Positions 16,375 to 24,569 of a DNA stretch of 26,281 nucleotides are shown here, piece by piece (position 1 is the stretch's first letter; every line of letters starts with the position of its first letter). Origin of the DNA: MGNI01 sp964353875 (GTDB lineage Bacteria; Chloroflexota; Anaerolineae; Anaerolineales; E44-bin32); NCBI GenBank assembly GCA_964353875.1, contig CAYGXU010000041.1, positions 1 through 26,281 on the forward strand. Reading direction: 5' to 3'. The notes under the pieces are model-generated. The model did no database searches and was not told the origin of the DNA. It worked only from the letters and a program-made list of their open reading frames with translations. Position numbers and translations under genes: made by a program.

Positions 16375-17712
16375 ATGAAAAGGCGTTTTACTTTCGGACT
16401 AGTTGTATGTACGGTGGCGCTCCTGACCGCGGGGACTGTAGCTGCATTGGCAGCAGGAAAGAATCCCGGGGTGCCGAATCTGCCCGGTTCAGGTGATGGC
16501 TCGGTCATGACCAATGCGGGCAAGCTGCAGGAGCTTTTCGTTTGTATCCCTGAGGGCGTGGGCATCCCGCAGGAGATCGTCGACGTATTGGTAGCGAGGG
16601 GCTTCAGAGTCTGCGCAGCAGGCGAGTCGCCCTTCAATCCGGATGCAGAGTTGATGAAATTCGTCAACTGCTTCCCTACCGATCTTGAGCTCAAACTGCC
16701 CTTTGAGATCGATTGGTCCAAGCTCGTTTTGCCTGTTGGGATGGACTTCTGCGCCGCGGGCGAGAAACCGTTCAAGGTACCCGAGGAAATGCAGGAGAAG
16801 CTCAATTGCATCCCGGCGAGATTTGCAGAGCATCTGCCCTTTGGTCTCACCATCGATGATATCGACATCGGCGATATGCACATCTGTGCGGAGGGAGAAT
16901 CACCCTTCACGATTACCCTGCCCGAGGAACCGCCGGCATGGTTGGTGTGCATCCCCGCCAATTGGCAGGAGCTTGGGCTGCCGATCGACGAGATCCCGGC
17001 CAGCTGGAACCTGCCCGCCTGCGCAGATGGCCAATCCCCGATTGCAGTACCGCCAGAGTTGGTTAGCAAGATCAAGTGCATACCGCCTAAGCTTGCGGAA
17101 CTGCCCATCACGCTGCCTCCAGAATTGGTAGGTTTGCCGGTCTGCGCGCAGGGCGAACTACCGTTCGATATTGTCCTACCGGAACCCCCTGATGATGGTG
17201 GAGAGTGGGTATTCCCCGATCTTCCTGAAACAGAGGAAAATGGTTGGACTAATATAATCGCCCAAAAGGGTTATATCTCCGGAACTGGGAATGGTCTCTT
17301 TGGGAATGGATCCTTCAATCGAGACCAGTCATTAGTTCTGCTTCTTCGTGGATCTTCAAATGATCCATCTTTACAGCCGCCCGCCGTTAGTTCAGCCTCG
17401 TTCTCGGATATAGATGGCTGGGCGAAGCCGTGGGCAACGGAAGCAAAGGCACAGGGTTTGGTAGCCGGCTACCCCGATGGGACTTTTCGCCCCAACCAAT
17501 CGCTGACTGTAGAGGAAGTCCTTGCACTATGCTCGAATATCGGCGGTCTGAATCCTCCGCCGGGTGGAGATACGTGGTCAGAAAAATACTTCAAGGCAGT
17601 CGAGAAGGGATATGGAATCTTCATTGACGAAAGCTTGGCGAAAATGAACCTTGATCGTGAAACCGCAATGCAAATTCTGGGAGTGTGTATAGAGAAAGAA
17701 CCCGTTCAATAG
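16375..17712 (+). CDS. Exported SLH-anchored protein with five Cys-pair 'CIP...CAxGExPF' repeats
   Basis: A 445-residue secreted protein. The signal peptide is residues 1-27 (MKRR start, hydrophobic core, cut near ALA-AG). Residues ~54-270 hold five tandem repeats of 41-47 residues. Each starts C(I/F)P (Cys57, 99, 145, 192, 235), runs through an LP-rich middle, and closes C-A-x-G-(E/Q)-x-P-(F/I) (Cys80, 126, 171, 216, 257). Ten Cys in an exported protein suggest five disulfides. The C-terminus has one clear SLH domain (~343-389, FSDIDGWAKPWATEAKAQG, then GYPDGTFRPNQSLT) flanked by two degenerate ones (~290-326, ~401-438), which would bind cell-wall polymer. I recognise no named family for the repeat; function unknown. 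AAGGAG precedes the ATG, with a long structured leader upstream and a strong hairpin downstream. Confidence 0.88.
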   Translation: MKRRFTFGLVVCTVALLTAGTVAALAAGKNPGVPNLPGSGDGSVMTNAGKLQELFVCIPEGVGIPQEIVDVLVARGFRVCAAGESPFNPDAELMKFVNCFPTDLELKLPFEIDWSKLVLPVGMDFCAAGEKPFKVPEEMQEKLNCIPARFAEHLPFGLTIDDIDIGDMHICAEGESPFTITLPEEPPAWLVCIPANWQELGLPIDEIPASWNLPACADGQSPIAVPPELVSKIKCIPPKLAELPITLPPELVGLPVCAQGELPFDIVLPEPPDDGGEWVFPDLPETEENGWTNIIAQKGYISGTGNGLFGNGSFNRDQSLVLLLRGSSNDPSLQPPAVSSASFSDIDGWAKPWATEAKAQGLVAGYPDGTFRPNQSLTVEEVLALCSNIGGLNPPPGGDTWSEKYFKAVEKGYGIFIDESLAKMNLDRETAMQILGVCIEKEPVQ

Positions 17713-17736
17713 CATGCCCCGCCCACCCGTCCGAGT

Positions 17737-17771
17737 GGAGCCCGACCTCGCCCCAGGTCGGGCTCCGACCA
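17737..17771 (+). terminator. Strong hairpin after the SLH gene
   Basis: GGAGCCCGACCT (17737-17748) and AGGTCGGGCTCC (17755-17766) form a perfect 12-bp stem with a 6-nt loop. Only a short ATTT follows, so it may end transcription weakly or protect the 3' end. Confidence 0.7.
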
Positions 17772-17788
17772 TTTAACCCGGGTATTTC

Positions 17789-17885
17789 AAGACCTTCAAG
17801 GTTTTTCCCGTAAACATTCGCCGCATTTGGGCAATGGAAACCTTTAGGGTCTTTCTTTATCAGGAGTCCAACGGCTTGCCGTTGG
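17789..17885 (+). other. Two further hairpins between the SLH gene and the moaD-like gene
   Basis: AAGACC-TTC-AAGGTTT (17789-17804) pairs with AAACCTT-TAG-GGTCTT (17838-17853), a nearly continuous 16-bp stem with one mismatch. CCAACGG (17868-17874) pairs with CCGTTGG (17879-17885) around CTTG. They lie upstream of the likely moaD-like promoter, so they are either 3' structures of the SLH transcript or a small RNA. Confidence 0.4.
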
Positions 17886-17945
17886 GCATCAGCAAGCTAA
17901 TGCACTTCCTGACCTCCCCGGCGATCAATTTAGAAAACGACCGGT

Positions 17946-17951
17946 TATAAT
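17946..17951 (+). promoter_or_regulatory. Candidate -10 box for the moaD-like/PLP-enzyme operon
   Basis: A perfect TATAAT 36 bp before the start codon; no good -35 is visible at the usual distance. The predicted start near 17958 gives a leader of about 30 nt. Confidence 0.4.
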
Positions 17952-17987
17952 TTCGAGACTGGAAATGTCTACTTGAAGGATGGGTGG

Positions 17988-18314
17988 ATGCAAGTCAAAA
18001 TCCTTTACTTCGCCACATTCCGAAGTATCACCGGCCTGCGCGAGGAGGTCTTAAGTCTTTCAGATAGGGCCACCCTGCAGGACTTAAAGGGTTGTCTGGT
18101 GGAGATCCATCCGCCGATCGAAAGTAGCCTTCCCTCCGCCGTCTTCGCCATCAACCGAGAGTTCGCTTTCCCGCAGGATGAGCTTCACGATGGAGATGAA
18201 GTGGCCATCTTCCCGCCCGTCAGCGGAGGGAGCAGATCTGGCAAAAAAAAGATAACGAAAATGATCATCGGGATCGATCCTGAATGCAGGATTTATATGG
18301 GGCAGGGGAGTTGA
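17988..18314 (+). CDS. MoaD/ThiS-family sulfur-carrier-like protein with a C-terminal extension after Gly-Gly
   Basis: Beta-grasp protein of the MoaD/ThiS type, starting MQVKILYFATFRSITG. Family members are adenylated and thiocarboxylated on a C-terminal Gly-Gly to carry sulfur. The end signature DELHDGDEVAIFPPVSGG is present, with GG at residues 80-81, exactly where 81-residue MoaD proteins stop. Here a 27-residue tail follows, starting SRSGKKKITK, so the tail must be cleaved before thiocarboxylation or the protein is used differently. I chose the ATG at 17988 (AAGGA seven bases before) over the upstream TTG at 17973. The stop is 1 bp before the PLP-enzyme start, so the two are coupled. Known parallels are CysO-CysM and QbsE, where a JAMM protease trims residues after GG in QbsE. 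The substrate pathway is not shown by the sequence. Confidence 0.85.
   Translation: MQVKILYFATFRSITGLREEVLSLSDRATLQDLKGCLVEIHPPIESSLPSAVFAINREFAFPQDELHDGDEVAIFPPVSGGSRSGKKKITKMIIGIDPECRIYMGQGS
18223..18283 (+). promoter_or_regulatory. dnaX-like slippery site just after the Gly-Gly codons
   Basis: AGGGAG, then a 10-nt spacer, then eight A and a G (18243-18251). A AAA AAG is in the phase required for -1 slippage. The arrangement mirrors the E. coli dnaX frameshift signal. A small stem, ATCCTG (18277-18282) with CAGGAT (18287-18292), lies 25 nt downstream, farther than in dnaX. A -1 shift stops at TGA 18281-18283; a +1 shift stops at TAA 18253-18255. Confidence 0.4.
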
Positions 18315-18315
18315 C

Positions 18316-19437
18316 GTGAACATCACAGATAAAAGATGGCATTGGCCTTTCCAATGTGGGGGCTGCGCGAAACCCTATCCTCAGATCGGTTTTCCCTTCC
18401 GCTGTCCAGACTGTGGTTCGCCTTATGATCTGCTTGAAACTCCGATGTACGCCAGAGTGGAATCAAGCATTTCCGGGATTGGGTTGAGGCGATTTCGTCA
18501 TGCCTTACCCCTGCCCCCAGAAGCGGAGTTCATCAGCCTCGGAGAGGGGGATACGCCTTTGGTACCTTTGACCATCCAAGGGCGGGTAATCCATTTCAAA
18601 TGTGAACAACTCAATCCAACCGGATCGTTCAAGGACCGCGGCACGGCAGTGCTGGTGAGTGCGTTATCTTATGCTGGTGTGAATGAGGTGGTGGAGGACT
18701 CCTCCGGCAATGCGGGCGCCTCTCTGGCGGCGTATGCTGCCTATGCGGGTATCAAAGCCCGCGTATTTGTCCCGGCGTATGCCTCCGGTCCGAAACGACG
18801 TCAGATCGAGGCTTACGGCGCCCAGGTGGTGCCGGTTCCCGGATTCCGCTCCGCAGCGACGGAAGCAGTCTTCAATAAAGTGGAGAAGGGCGCAGTTTAC
18901 GCCAGCCATGCTTACCACCCTCATGGCCTCGCAGGCATGGCCACGATCGCCTTTGAATTGTTCGAACAGCTGGGGGTAGCACCCGGGACGGTTTTGATGC
19001 CGGTTGGCCAGGGTTCGCTCATGCTGGGCTTGGACCTTGGCTTTCGAGCTTTAATTAAGACAGGCAGGGTGAGGCAATTGCCACAGCTGATTGCGGTTCA
19101 AGCGCTTGCCTGCGCGCCCATCTGGGGAAAGTATCACTCCGGCACCTCCGATGTCGATCTGGTGAAGGAGGGAGATTCCCTTGCTGAGGGGATTCGGATC
19201 TGGCATCCCCTACGCCTTGAAAGTGTCCTTCAGGCAGTGGAGCGCTCGAAAGGGGAGGTGGTGGCGGTGGAGGAAGGAGCGATCCTGGATGGGTTTCACC
19301 AATTGGCGAGGCGAGGTTTCTATGTGGAACCAACCTCGGCAGTGGTTTGGCCAGCGCTACTATCTCTCTGGGAAAAAATGCGCAATCCAGTGGTGGTTAT
19401 CCTCACAGGCTCTGGCTTTAAATCCTCACTTGAATGA
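18316..19437 (+). CDS. Threonine-synthase-like PLP enzyme with N-terminal zinc ribbon
   Basis: A 373-residue fold-type II PLP enzyme. A zinc ribbon is at the N-terminus (C14xxC17...C30xxC33). The PLP lysine is K106 in NPTGSFKDRG, the substrate-carboxylate loop is S129-S130-G131-N132-A133-G134 with SLAAYAAYAG following, a PVGQGS phosphate loop is in the C-terminal half, and it ends LTGSGFK. Overall it most resembles threonine synthase, which converts O-phosphohomoserine to threonine, but cysteine-synthase relatives share this fold and the call by eye is not final. It starts at a GTG 1 bp after the MoaD-like gene, with GGGGAG before it. Pairing with a sulfur carrier raises the alternative that it makes a sulfur amino acid, as CysM does with CysO. 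The gap 19438-19733 to rnc holds no convincing terminator. Confidence 0.85.
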   Translation: MNITDKRWHWPFQCGGCAKPYPQIGFPFRCPDCGSPYDLLETPMYARVESSISGIGLRRFRHALPLPPEAEFISLGEGDTPLVPLTIQGRVIHFKCEQLNPTGSFKDRGTAVLVSALSYAGVNEVVEDSSGNAGASLAAYAAYAGIKARVFVPAYASGPKRRQIEAYGAQVVPVPGFRSAATEAVFNKVEKGAVYASHAYHPHGLAGMATIAFELFEQLGVAPGTVLMPVGQGSLMLGLDLGFRALIKTGRVRQLPQLIAVQALACAPIWGKYHSGTSDVDLVKEGDSLAEGIRIWHPLRLESVLQAVERSKGEVVAVEEGAILDGFHQLARRGFYVEPTSAVVWPALLSLWEKMRNPVVVILTGSGFKSSLE

Positions 19438-19733
19438 GACGACTTCCCTTCTCCTTTATATAGGTCTATTGGCAATCTAAAAATGGGTGAGGTAAAACTT
19501 GGATAATGGTTGCTTTCTGATAGACGAGGTGATCGCAGAACACAATTGATGCCTGCAGGAGAATGACTCGATCGTGGGAAGTTCAAAGAAAATCGAGTGA
19601 AGAAGGTTCTGGCATCCTTGGCTTACTCGGGTTAAAATGCGTGATAACGATATTACGAACGCGTGGCACGCAGATGCCTCAGGAAGCCTTGAGGTGTCAG
19701 CGTTCCCCAAGTTCACGCAATTGGAGTAAGACA

Positions 19734-20423
19734 TTGACCTTTGAGGATTTCACCAAAAAGGCTGGGATTGCATTACGCAACCCGAGCTTGATGCAACGGG
19801 CGCTGACACACCGATCTTATGTAAACGAACACCCCGAGACCCTCCAGGATAACGAGCGACTCGAGTTTCTTGGGGATGCGGCATTGGATTTTGTGACCGC
19901 TACCTGGCTTTATAATCGTTATCCAGAGATGGATGAGGGCGATCTCACCCGACTCCGTTCATCCCTTGTCAGAACCGAGCAGTTAGCTGAGTTTGCCAAA
20001 GGACTGGGATTAGGGGAAGTATTGCACCTAGGACGGGGTGAGGAGGCCTCAGGAGGACGGAACCGTCCGGCAATCTTATGTGATGCTTTTGAGGCAGTCA
20101 TCGGGGCGCTGTATCTGGACTCGGGTCTTGAAGCGGTCTTCCAATTTATGGAGCACCGATTTACTCAGGCTGCCGATGCTGTCCTTGAGGATGAAGCCCT
20201 GCTCGATCCGCGCAGCCAGTTACAGATATGGGCGCAAGGGGAACATGGGGAGACGCCACACTACGAGACGATCGCTACATTTGGTCCGGATCATGAGAGG
20301 GAGTTCTTGGTTGAGGTGATCGTTGCTGAAACATTGCGTGGTGAGGGGCGCGGTCGCAGCAAACAGGAGGCAGCCCAAAAGGCAGCAGCCAATTTATTGT
20401 CACAATTGAATCAATATTCTTAG
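19734..20423 (+). CDS. rnc: Ribonuclease III
   Basis: Double-stranded-RNA endonuclease for rRNA and mRNA processing. Numbered from the TTG start, the signature NERLEFLGD is at 40-48 with metal ligands E44 and D48. The second cluster CDAFEAVIGALYLD carries D117 and E120. A dsRNA-binding domain fills ~158-225 (DPRSQLQIWAQ, then GRGRSKQEAAQKAAANLL). I place the start at TTG 19734 because GGAG lies seven bases before it and the length becomes the normal 229 residues; the longer frame from 19563 adds 57 residues without family similarity. It lies 21 bp before smc, a common rnc-smc pairing. Confidence 0.94.
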   Translation: MTFEDFTKKAGIALRNPSLMQRALTHRSYVNEHPETLQDNERLEFLGDAALDFVTATWLYNRYPEMDEGDLTRLRSSLVRTEQLAEFAKGLGLGEVLHLGRGEEASGGRNRPAILCDAFEAVIGALYLDSGLEAVFQFMEHRFTQAADAVLEDEALLDPRSQLQIWAQGEHGETPHYETIATFGPDHEREFLVEVIVAETLRGEGRGRSKQEAAQKAAANLLSQLNQYS

Positions 20424-20444
20424 AGATGAAGGTATAGTGCAGCA

Positions 20445-23400
20445 TTGGAACAGGAGAAACGAAATCGATCACGGCTGAAGGCGCTTGAATTACAGGGATA
20501 CAAGACCTTTGTAACCAAGCATGCCTTCGAATTTGCTCCAACCATTACCGTCTTTGTCGGGCCGAATGGATCAGGTAAGTCCAACATTGCTGACTCAATC
20601 CGTTGGGTATTGGGCGAGCAATCCTATTCGCTTTTACGCGGCAAACGTACCGAGGACATGATCTTCAGTGGCTCCGAGACGCGACCTCGAGCGGGTATGG
20701 CCACCGCCTCAATCGTGTTCGACAACGAAGATGGTTGGCTCCCTATCGATTTCAGTGAAGTGAAAATCAGCCGCCGGGCGTACCGTGACGGTGTCAACGA
20801 GTATCTTTTAAACGGGCAGAAAGTCCGCCTGAAAGATGTATCTGAACTTCTGGCGAATTGCGGCCTGGCTCAACGGACGTACACCATTGTAGGTCAAGGA
20901 TTGGTGGATGCCGTCCTATCTTTAAATCCGAACGAACGTAGAAAGCTCTTTGAAGAGGCGGCTGGGATTGGTCTGTATCGCGCCCGTAAAGAGGAGGCCT
21001 TACGTCGGATGGATACCACCCGGCGCAATCTAGAACGGGTCCAGGACATCATTATTGAATTGGAACCGAGGTTACGCAGTCTGGAACGTCAGGCTAAGCG
21101 AGTGCAGGAATATGAATTGGTGCGCGAAGATCTTTTGGCGACATTACGCATCTGGTATGGATATCATTGGTTTCACTTGCGGGATCGAGTGATCAAGGCC
21201 CGAGAGCGGGCAAGGCTTTACGAGCGGGAGCGCAATCAGTTTCGTCAAGGACAGATGGATTCAGAGCGGGAGTTGTTCGGCATTCGCAGCCAAGCTGAAA
21301 CACTTCGAACCAGCCTGCACCAAGGGTCGCAGGAGATCTCTCAACTCTACCGCCAGCGGGAAGAGGCGGGAAAGAAATCGGCGGTCGCCTCGGAACGTCA
21401 ACACTGGCTGAGAGAGCAAAGCGAGAGCATCGAGTCAGAGATGCTGGCCTTGACCAGTTCTAAAGATCAATTGAATGACCGCATTCAAGGGATTAAGCAT
21501 GAAGCCGAAGGACAGCGCAAAGCAGTAGTGTCAGCGGAGCAGGCAGTTCATCGATTCAATCAAGATTCGACAGATGAAGGAGATCTGGTTACCCAGTCTT
21601 CATCGACCGAGCTTGATCGTCTTCACCAGGAGATAGAAACCATCGTAGCTCAGAGAGCTGCGACTATGGTTCAGATGGAGCAGCTCGCCCAGCGCCAGGA
21701 CACCATCAATACCCAACTCAAAGAAGCGAAGAAGGATTTGGAGAAAGCGGAAGCGATTCTCCACCAGATTGAGGGTCGAGAACACGAGACTGCAATCGCG
21801 CTGGAAACCGCGCAAGAGGCGGTGGTAACATCCATCAGGCGGGAAGGCGACTTACAGCGGGCCTTGGGCGAGATCCAAGAAGAAATGAAGGGACTACAAG
21901 ATCGTTTATCAGCATTACGAAGTGAGCGCTCTGTGATCGCGACGCGTTTGGAGCTGCTCCAGTCTGCTTCGCAGGATGCGAAGCTGCTGGACGAGTTATT
22001 CGAGTGGACGAAAAGCGATCGGATCAAGGGTTTCGTGGGCAGGATCGATGAACATCTGCGAGTGTCGTCTGGTTATGAGGCTGCCATCTCCACTGCGTTA
22101 GGCGGTTTCAGGAATGCTGTTGCCTTTTCGGCTCGCGAGGATTTGCACACAGTTTTAATCCATTTGGGGGAGGAGAAGGGGCGTCTCACCCTGCTGGCGC
22201 TTCCCTCCTTAGTAGAACGAGCGAGAGTTCAGCCGTCTCCTGACAAGGATTGTCTTGGAAACGCGGCAGATTTTGTGGAAGCTGATCAGCAAATTAAGCC
22301 GATGGTCGACTATTTGCTGGGTCATACCCTGGTGGTTCGTGACCGGCGAAGCGCACAACGGCTACGAGACGATCTCCCGTCAGAGGCGCGCATCGTGACG
22401 CTTCGGGGGGACCTGTTCTATCCTGAGGGTCATGTATCTCTGGACGTTGGTGAGGAGACTTGGCTGAGGCGTTATGATCTCGAGACGCTGTTAAAGGAAT
22501 TAGCTGACCTGGAGAAAAGATTGGCCGAGGTTGAAGATGCCATCGCTCGATCGGAGGCGACTGAAGTTTCGGAGAAGGAGGGGCGCCAGGGCGCGCTTCA
22601 AACGTTGGGAAATGCGCGCCTTCAACAGCAGGACGCTCAGATCGAACTGGAGAAAATCCGATTGGAAATGGAGCATGCAGAGGAAAAGAGAAAATACTGT
22701 CAGGTTCATATCGGACAACTCAAGGATGAGTTGGCAACAATCAAGTCAAAAATTGGCGTATTGAATGAGGAAGGAACCAGGATTGCAGCGGCGAAGGTGC
22801 ATTTGGATGAGGAACTCCAACATGCGCGATCGAAGGATAGCTTGGGTCTGCAACATGTCGAACGTCTCCAGGCGGAAATTCACTTAGGATCTGCACGCCG
22901 AACTCAAGAGGATTTGGAGAATCGGTATCAAGAATTGACCGATCAGTTAACGAGGCTGGACGCACAACTAACTGAGCGTCGTGAGCGTTTGACGAAGACC
23001 GCAATCGAGATTCAAAATACCGAACGTGAAAGTAAAGAATTTGAAAGTGAAGTAAAGAAGATCGATGATCGAATCGAAGCCCTCAACCAGGAAATTCAAC
23101 CGGACGAGGAGACCTTAACCAAACTTGAAGGACGGAGGGCGAGTTTAGAGGCTGAAGAGGGGCGCTTACGCAGCGCTCTACGTAAGGCTGAAGGTGCCCA
23201 TTCCGAGGGGCAGATCGAATTGGCGCGCTTGGAAGAAGAGCTGGGAACCTTACGCAGGCGCATCGAGGAGGACTTTGGCCTGGTGACCTTTGAGTTTGAA
23301 ACTGGGATGACCGGTCAAGAACCCCTTCCTTTGGAAGGGCTGGTGGAGCGGTTGCGACGAGTGGAGCAACTTCCGGAAGAGATCGAGAAACAATTGAAGC

Positions 23401-24041
23401 AATTACGCACTCAATTGCGGCGCATTGGGGTTGTGAATCCGGAAGCGAAAAGGGAATATGCGGAGGTACGCGGTAGGGTGGAATTCCTCACCACACAGAT
23501 GGAGGATTTGCGCCAAGCGGAAGCCCAGATTCACGATGTAATTGTTGAGATTGATCAACTCATGGAACGCGATTTTCGCCTGATCTTTGAAGCTGTGGCA
23601 AAGGAATTTCGATCAACCTTTACAAGGTTGTTTGGCGGCGGCGAGGCGGAGCTGACCCTCACAGACCCTGATGATCTTACGCAAACAGGAATCGATATTG
23701 AGGCCAGGCTTCCCGGGCGACGAGAACAGGGCCTGGCCATGCTCTCCGGAGGGGAACGTAGCTTAACTGCCTGCGCCCTAATTTTCTCGCTGATGAAAGT
23801 TTCCCCGACACCTTTCTGTGTTTTAGACGAAGTGGATGCCATGTTGGATGATGTCAATGTCATTCGGTTTCGAGATATGTTGAAGGAATTGTGCGAGGAG
23901 ACGCAATTCGTGGTCATCACCCATAATCGTGAAACCGTGCAGGCGGCGGAAGTGATTTTTGGTGTGACCATGGGCGCCGATTCCGCTAGCCAGGTGATCA
24001 GCCTCAAGTTAGATGAGGCGGAAAATGTCCTCTCCAGATAG
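20445..24041 (+). CDS. smc: Chromosome segregation protein SMC
   Basis: A 1198-residue structural-maintenance-of-chromosomes ATPase that forms a dimeric ring with ScpA/ScpB to organise and segregate DNA. Walker A GPNGSGKS is at 39-46, preceded by LKALELQGYKTF. Two long coiled-coil arms (~165-515 and ~680-1020) flank a hinge at ~518-680 (IKGFVGRIDEHL, then AISTALGG). The ABC signature LSGGERSL starts at 1100, and Walker B FCVLDEVDAML has D1128 and E1129. Length is normal. The start is TTG at 20445 with only a distant AAGG, so the exact start is uncertain by a few codons. scpA and scpB are not in the window. Confidence 0.96.
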   Translation: MEQEKRNRSRLKALELQGYKTFVTKHAFEFAPTITVFVGPNGSGKSNIADSIRWVLGEQSYSLLRGKRTEDMIFSGSETRPRAGMATASIVFDNEDGWLPIDFSEVKISRRAYRDGVNEYLLNGQKVRLKDVSELLANCGLAQRTYTIVGQGLVDAVLSLNPNERRKLFEEAAGIGLYRARKEEALRRMDTTRRNLERVQDIIIELEPRLRSLERQAKRVQEYELVREDLLATLRIWYGYHWFHLRDRVIKARERARLYERERNQFRQGQMDSERELFGIRSQAETLRTSLHQGSQEISQLYRQREEAGKKSAVASERQHWLREQSESIESEMLALTSSKDQLNDRIQGIKHEAEGQRKAVVSAEQAVHRFNQDSTDEGDLVTQSSSTELDRLHQEIETIVAQRAATMVQMEQLAQRQDTINTQLKEAKKDLEKAEAILHQIEGREHETAIALETAQEAVVTSIRREGDLQRALGEIQEEMKGLQDRLSALRSERSVIATRLELLQSASQDAKLLDELFEWTKSDRIKGFVGRIDEHLRVSSGYEAAISTALGGFRNAVAFSAREDLHTVLIHLGEEKGRLTLLALPSLVERARVQPSPDKDCLGNAADFVEADQQIKPMVDYLLGHTLVVRDRRSAQRLRDDLPSEARIVTLRGDLFYPEGHVSLDVGEETWLRRYDLETLLKELADLEKRLAEVEDAIARSEATEVSEKEGRQGALQTLGNARLQQQDAQIELEKIRLEMEHAEEKRKYCQVHIGQLKDELATIKSKIGVLNEEGTRIAAAKVHLDEELQHARSKDSLGLQHVERLQAEIHLGSARRTQEDLENRYQELTDQLTRLDAQLTERRERLTKTAIEIQNTERESKEFESEVKKIDDRIEALNQEIQPDEETLTKLEGRRASLEAEEGRLRSALRKAEGAHSEGQIELARLEEELGTLRRRIEEDFGLVTFEFETGMTGQEPLPLEGLVERLRRVEQLPEEIEKQLKQLRTQLRRIGVVNPEAKREYAEVRGRVEFLTTQMEDLRQAEAQIHDVIVEIDQLMERDFRLIFEAVAKEFRSTFTRLFGGGEAELTLTDPDDLTQTGIDIEARLPGRREQGLAMLSGGERSLTACALIFSLMKVSPTPFCVLDEVDAMLDDVNVIRFRDMLKELCEETQFVVITHNRETVQAAEVIFGVTMGADSASQVISLKLDEAENVLSR

Positions 24042-24252
24042 GGTGTAAATATTCGCTTTCCTGATTGCTTGCGGGGGGAGAACGGAAGATCTAAAGCAGC
24101 AACATGATCGCCAGGCTTTTTCAGAAATCCTGCTTCACAGCCAATCGAGCAATCGGGGTGAGACAATCGTGAATTTTGAAGAAGTGTGAGTTGATGTGAT
24201 AAAACTCCGACCAGGGCGTAAGCACTGACCGGTTGACGCATCAGTATCATTG

Positions 24253-24280
24253 TTGACAAAGCTCCGACTTCGATTAGAAT
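24253..24280 (+). promoter_or_regulatory. Promoter of tRNA-Leu
   Basis: TTGACA (24253-24258), a 16-bp spacer and TAGAAT (24275-24280), placing initiation a few bases before the tRNA at 24291. Confidence 0.75.
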
Positions 24281-24290
24281 CCTTTTCAAG

Positions 24291-24375
24291 GCCGAAGTGG
24301 CGGAATTGGCAGACGCGCTGCGTTCAGGGCGCAGTGAGCATTACGCTCGTGTGGGTTCAAATCCCACCTTCGGCA
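24291..24375 (+). tRNA. tRNA-Leu (anticodon CAG)
   Basis: An 85-nt class II tRNA. Acceptor GCCGAAG pairs with CTTCGGC, with A as discriminator. The anticodon arm is CTGCG-TTCAGGG-CGCAG, giving anticodon CAG (reads CUG). A long variable arm (GAGC...GCTC) and GTGGG-TTCAAAT-CCCAC T-arm are present. The 3' CCA is not encoded. It has its own promoter and terminator. Confidence 0.96.
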
Positions 24376-24379
24376 TCGG

Positions 24380-24402
24380 ATGCCCCCTTTGGGGCATTTT
24401 TC
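24380..24402 (+). terminator. Terminator after tRNA-Leu
   Basis: ATGCCCC (24380-24386) and GGGGCAT (24391-24397) form a 7-bp stem with a 4-nt loop, followed by a T-run to 24401. Confidence 0.88.
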
Positions 24403-24569
24403 CTAACGGTATCATTTTTGCAACAGAAAAATGTGAGAAGTTGAAATGCGGGTCTTGTAATTGGTGATCTTCAACCTTGAATCTCGGATCCATATTCCTA
24501 CTTGCATCGCGTTTCGTCCTCAAGTAAGATGGGAAAGGGTCAGGTGAAATTATTCAATTCGAAGGATAA

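Noticed and set aside
16356..17111. 251-codon minus-strand frame over the SLH gene
   Set aside because: Shadow of the Cys-repeat coding sequence; the plus frame has a signal peptide, repeats and SLH domains.
19563..19733. N-terminal extension of RNase III
   Set aside because: 57 residues with no family similarity; the TTG at 19734 has a good ribosome site and gives normal length.
23555..24289. 244-codon minus-strand frame over the end of smc
   Set aside because: Antisense to the conserved SMC C-terminal ATPase region; the plus-strand protein is unmistakable.
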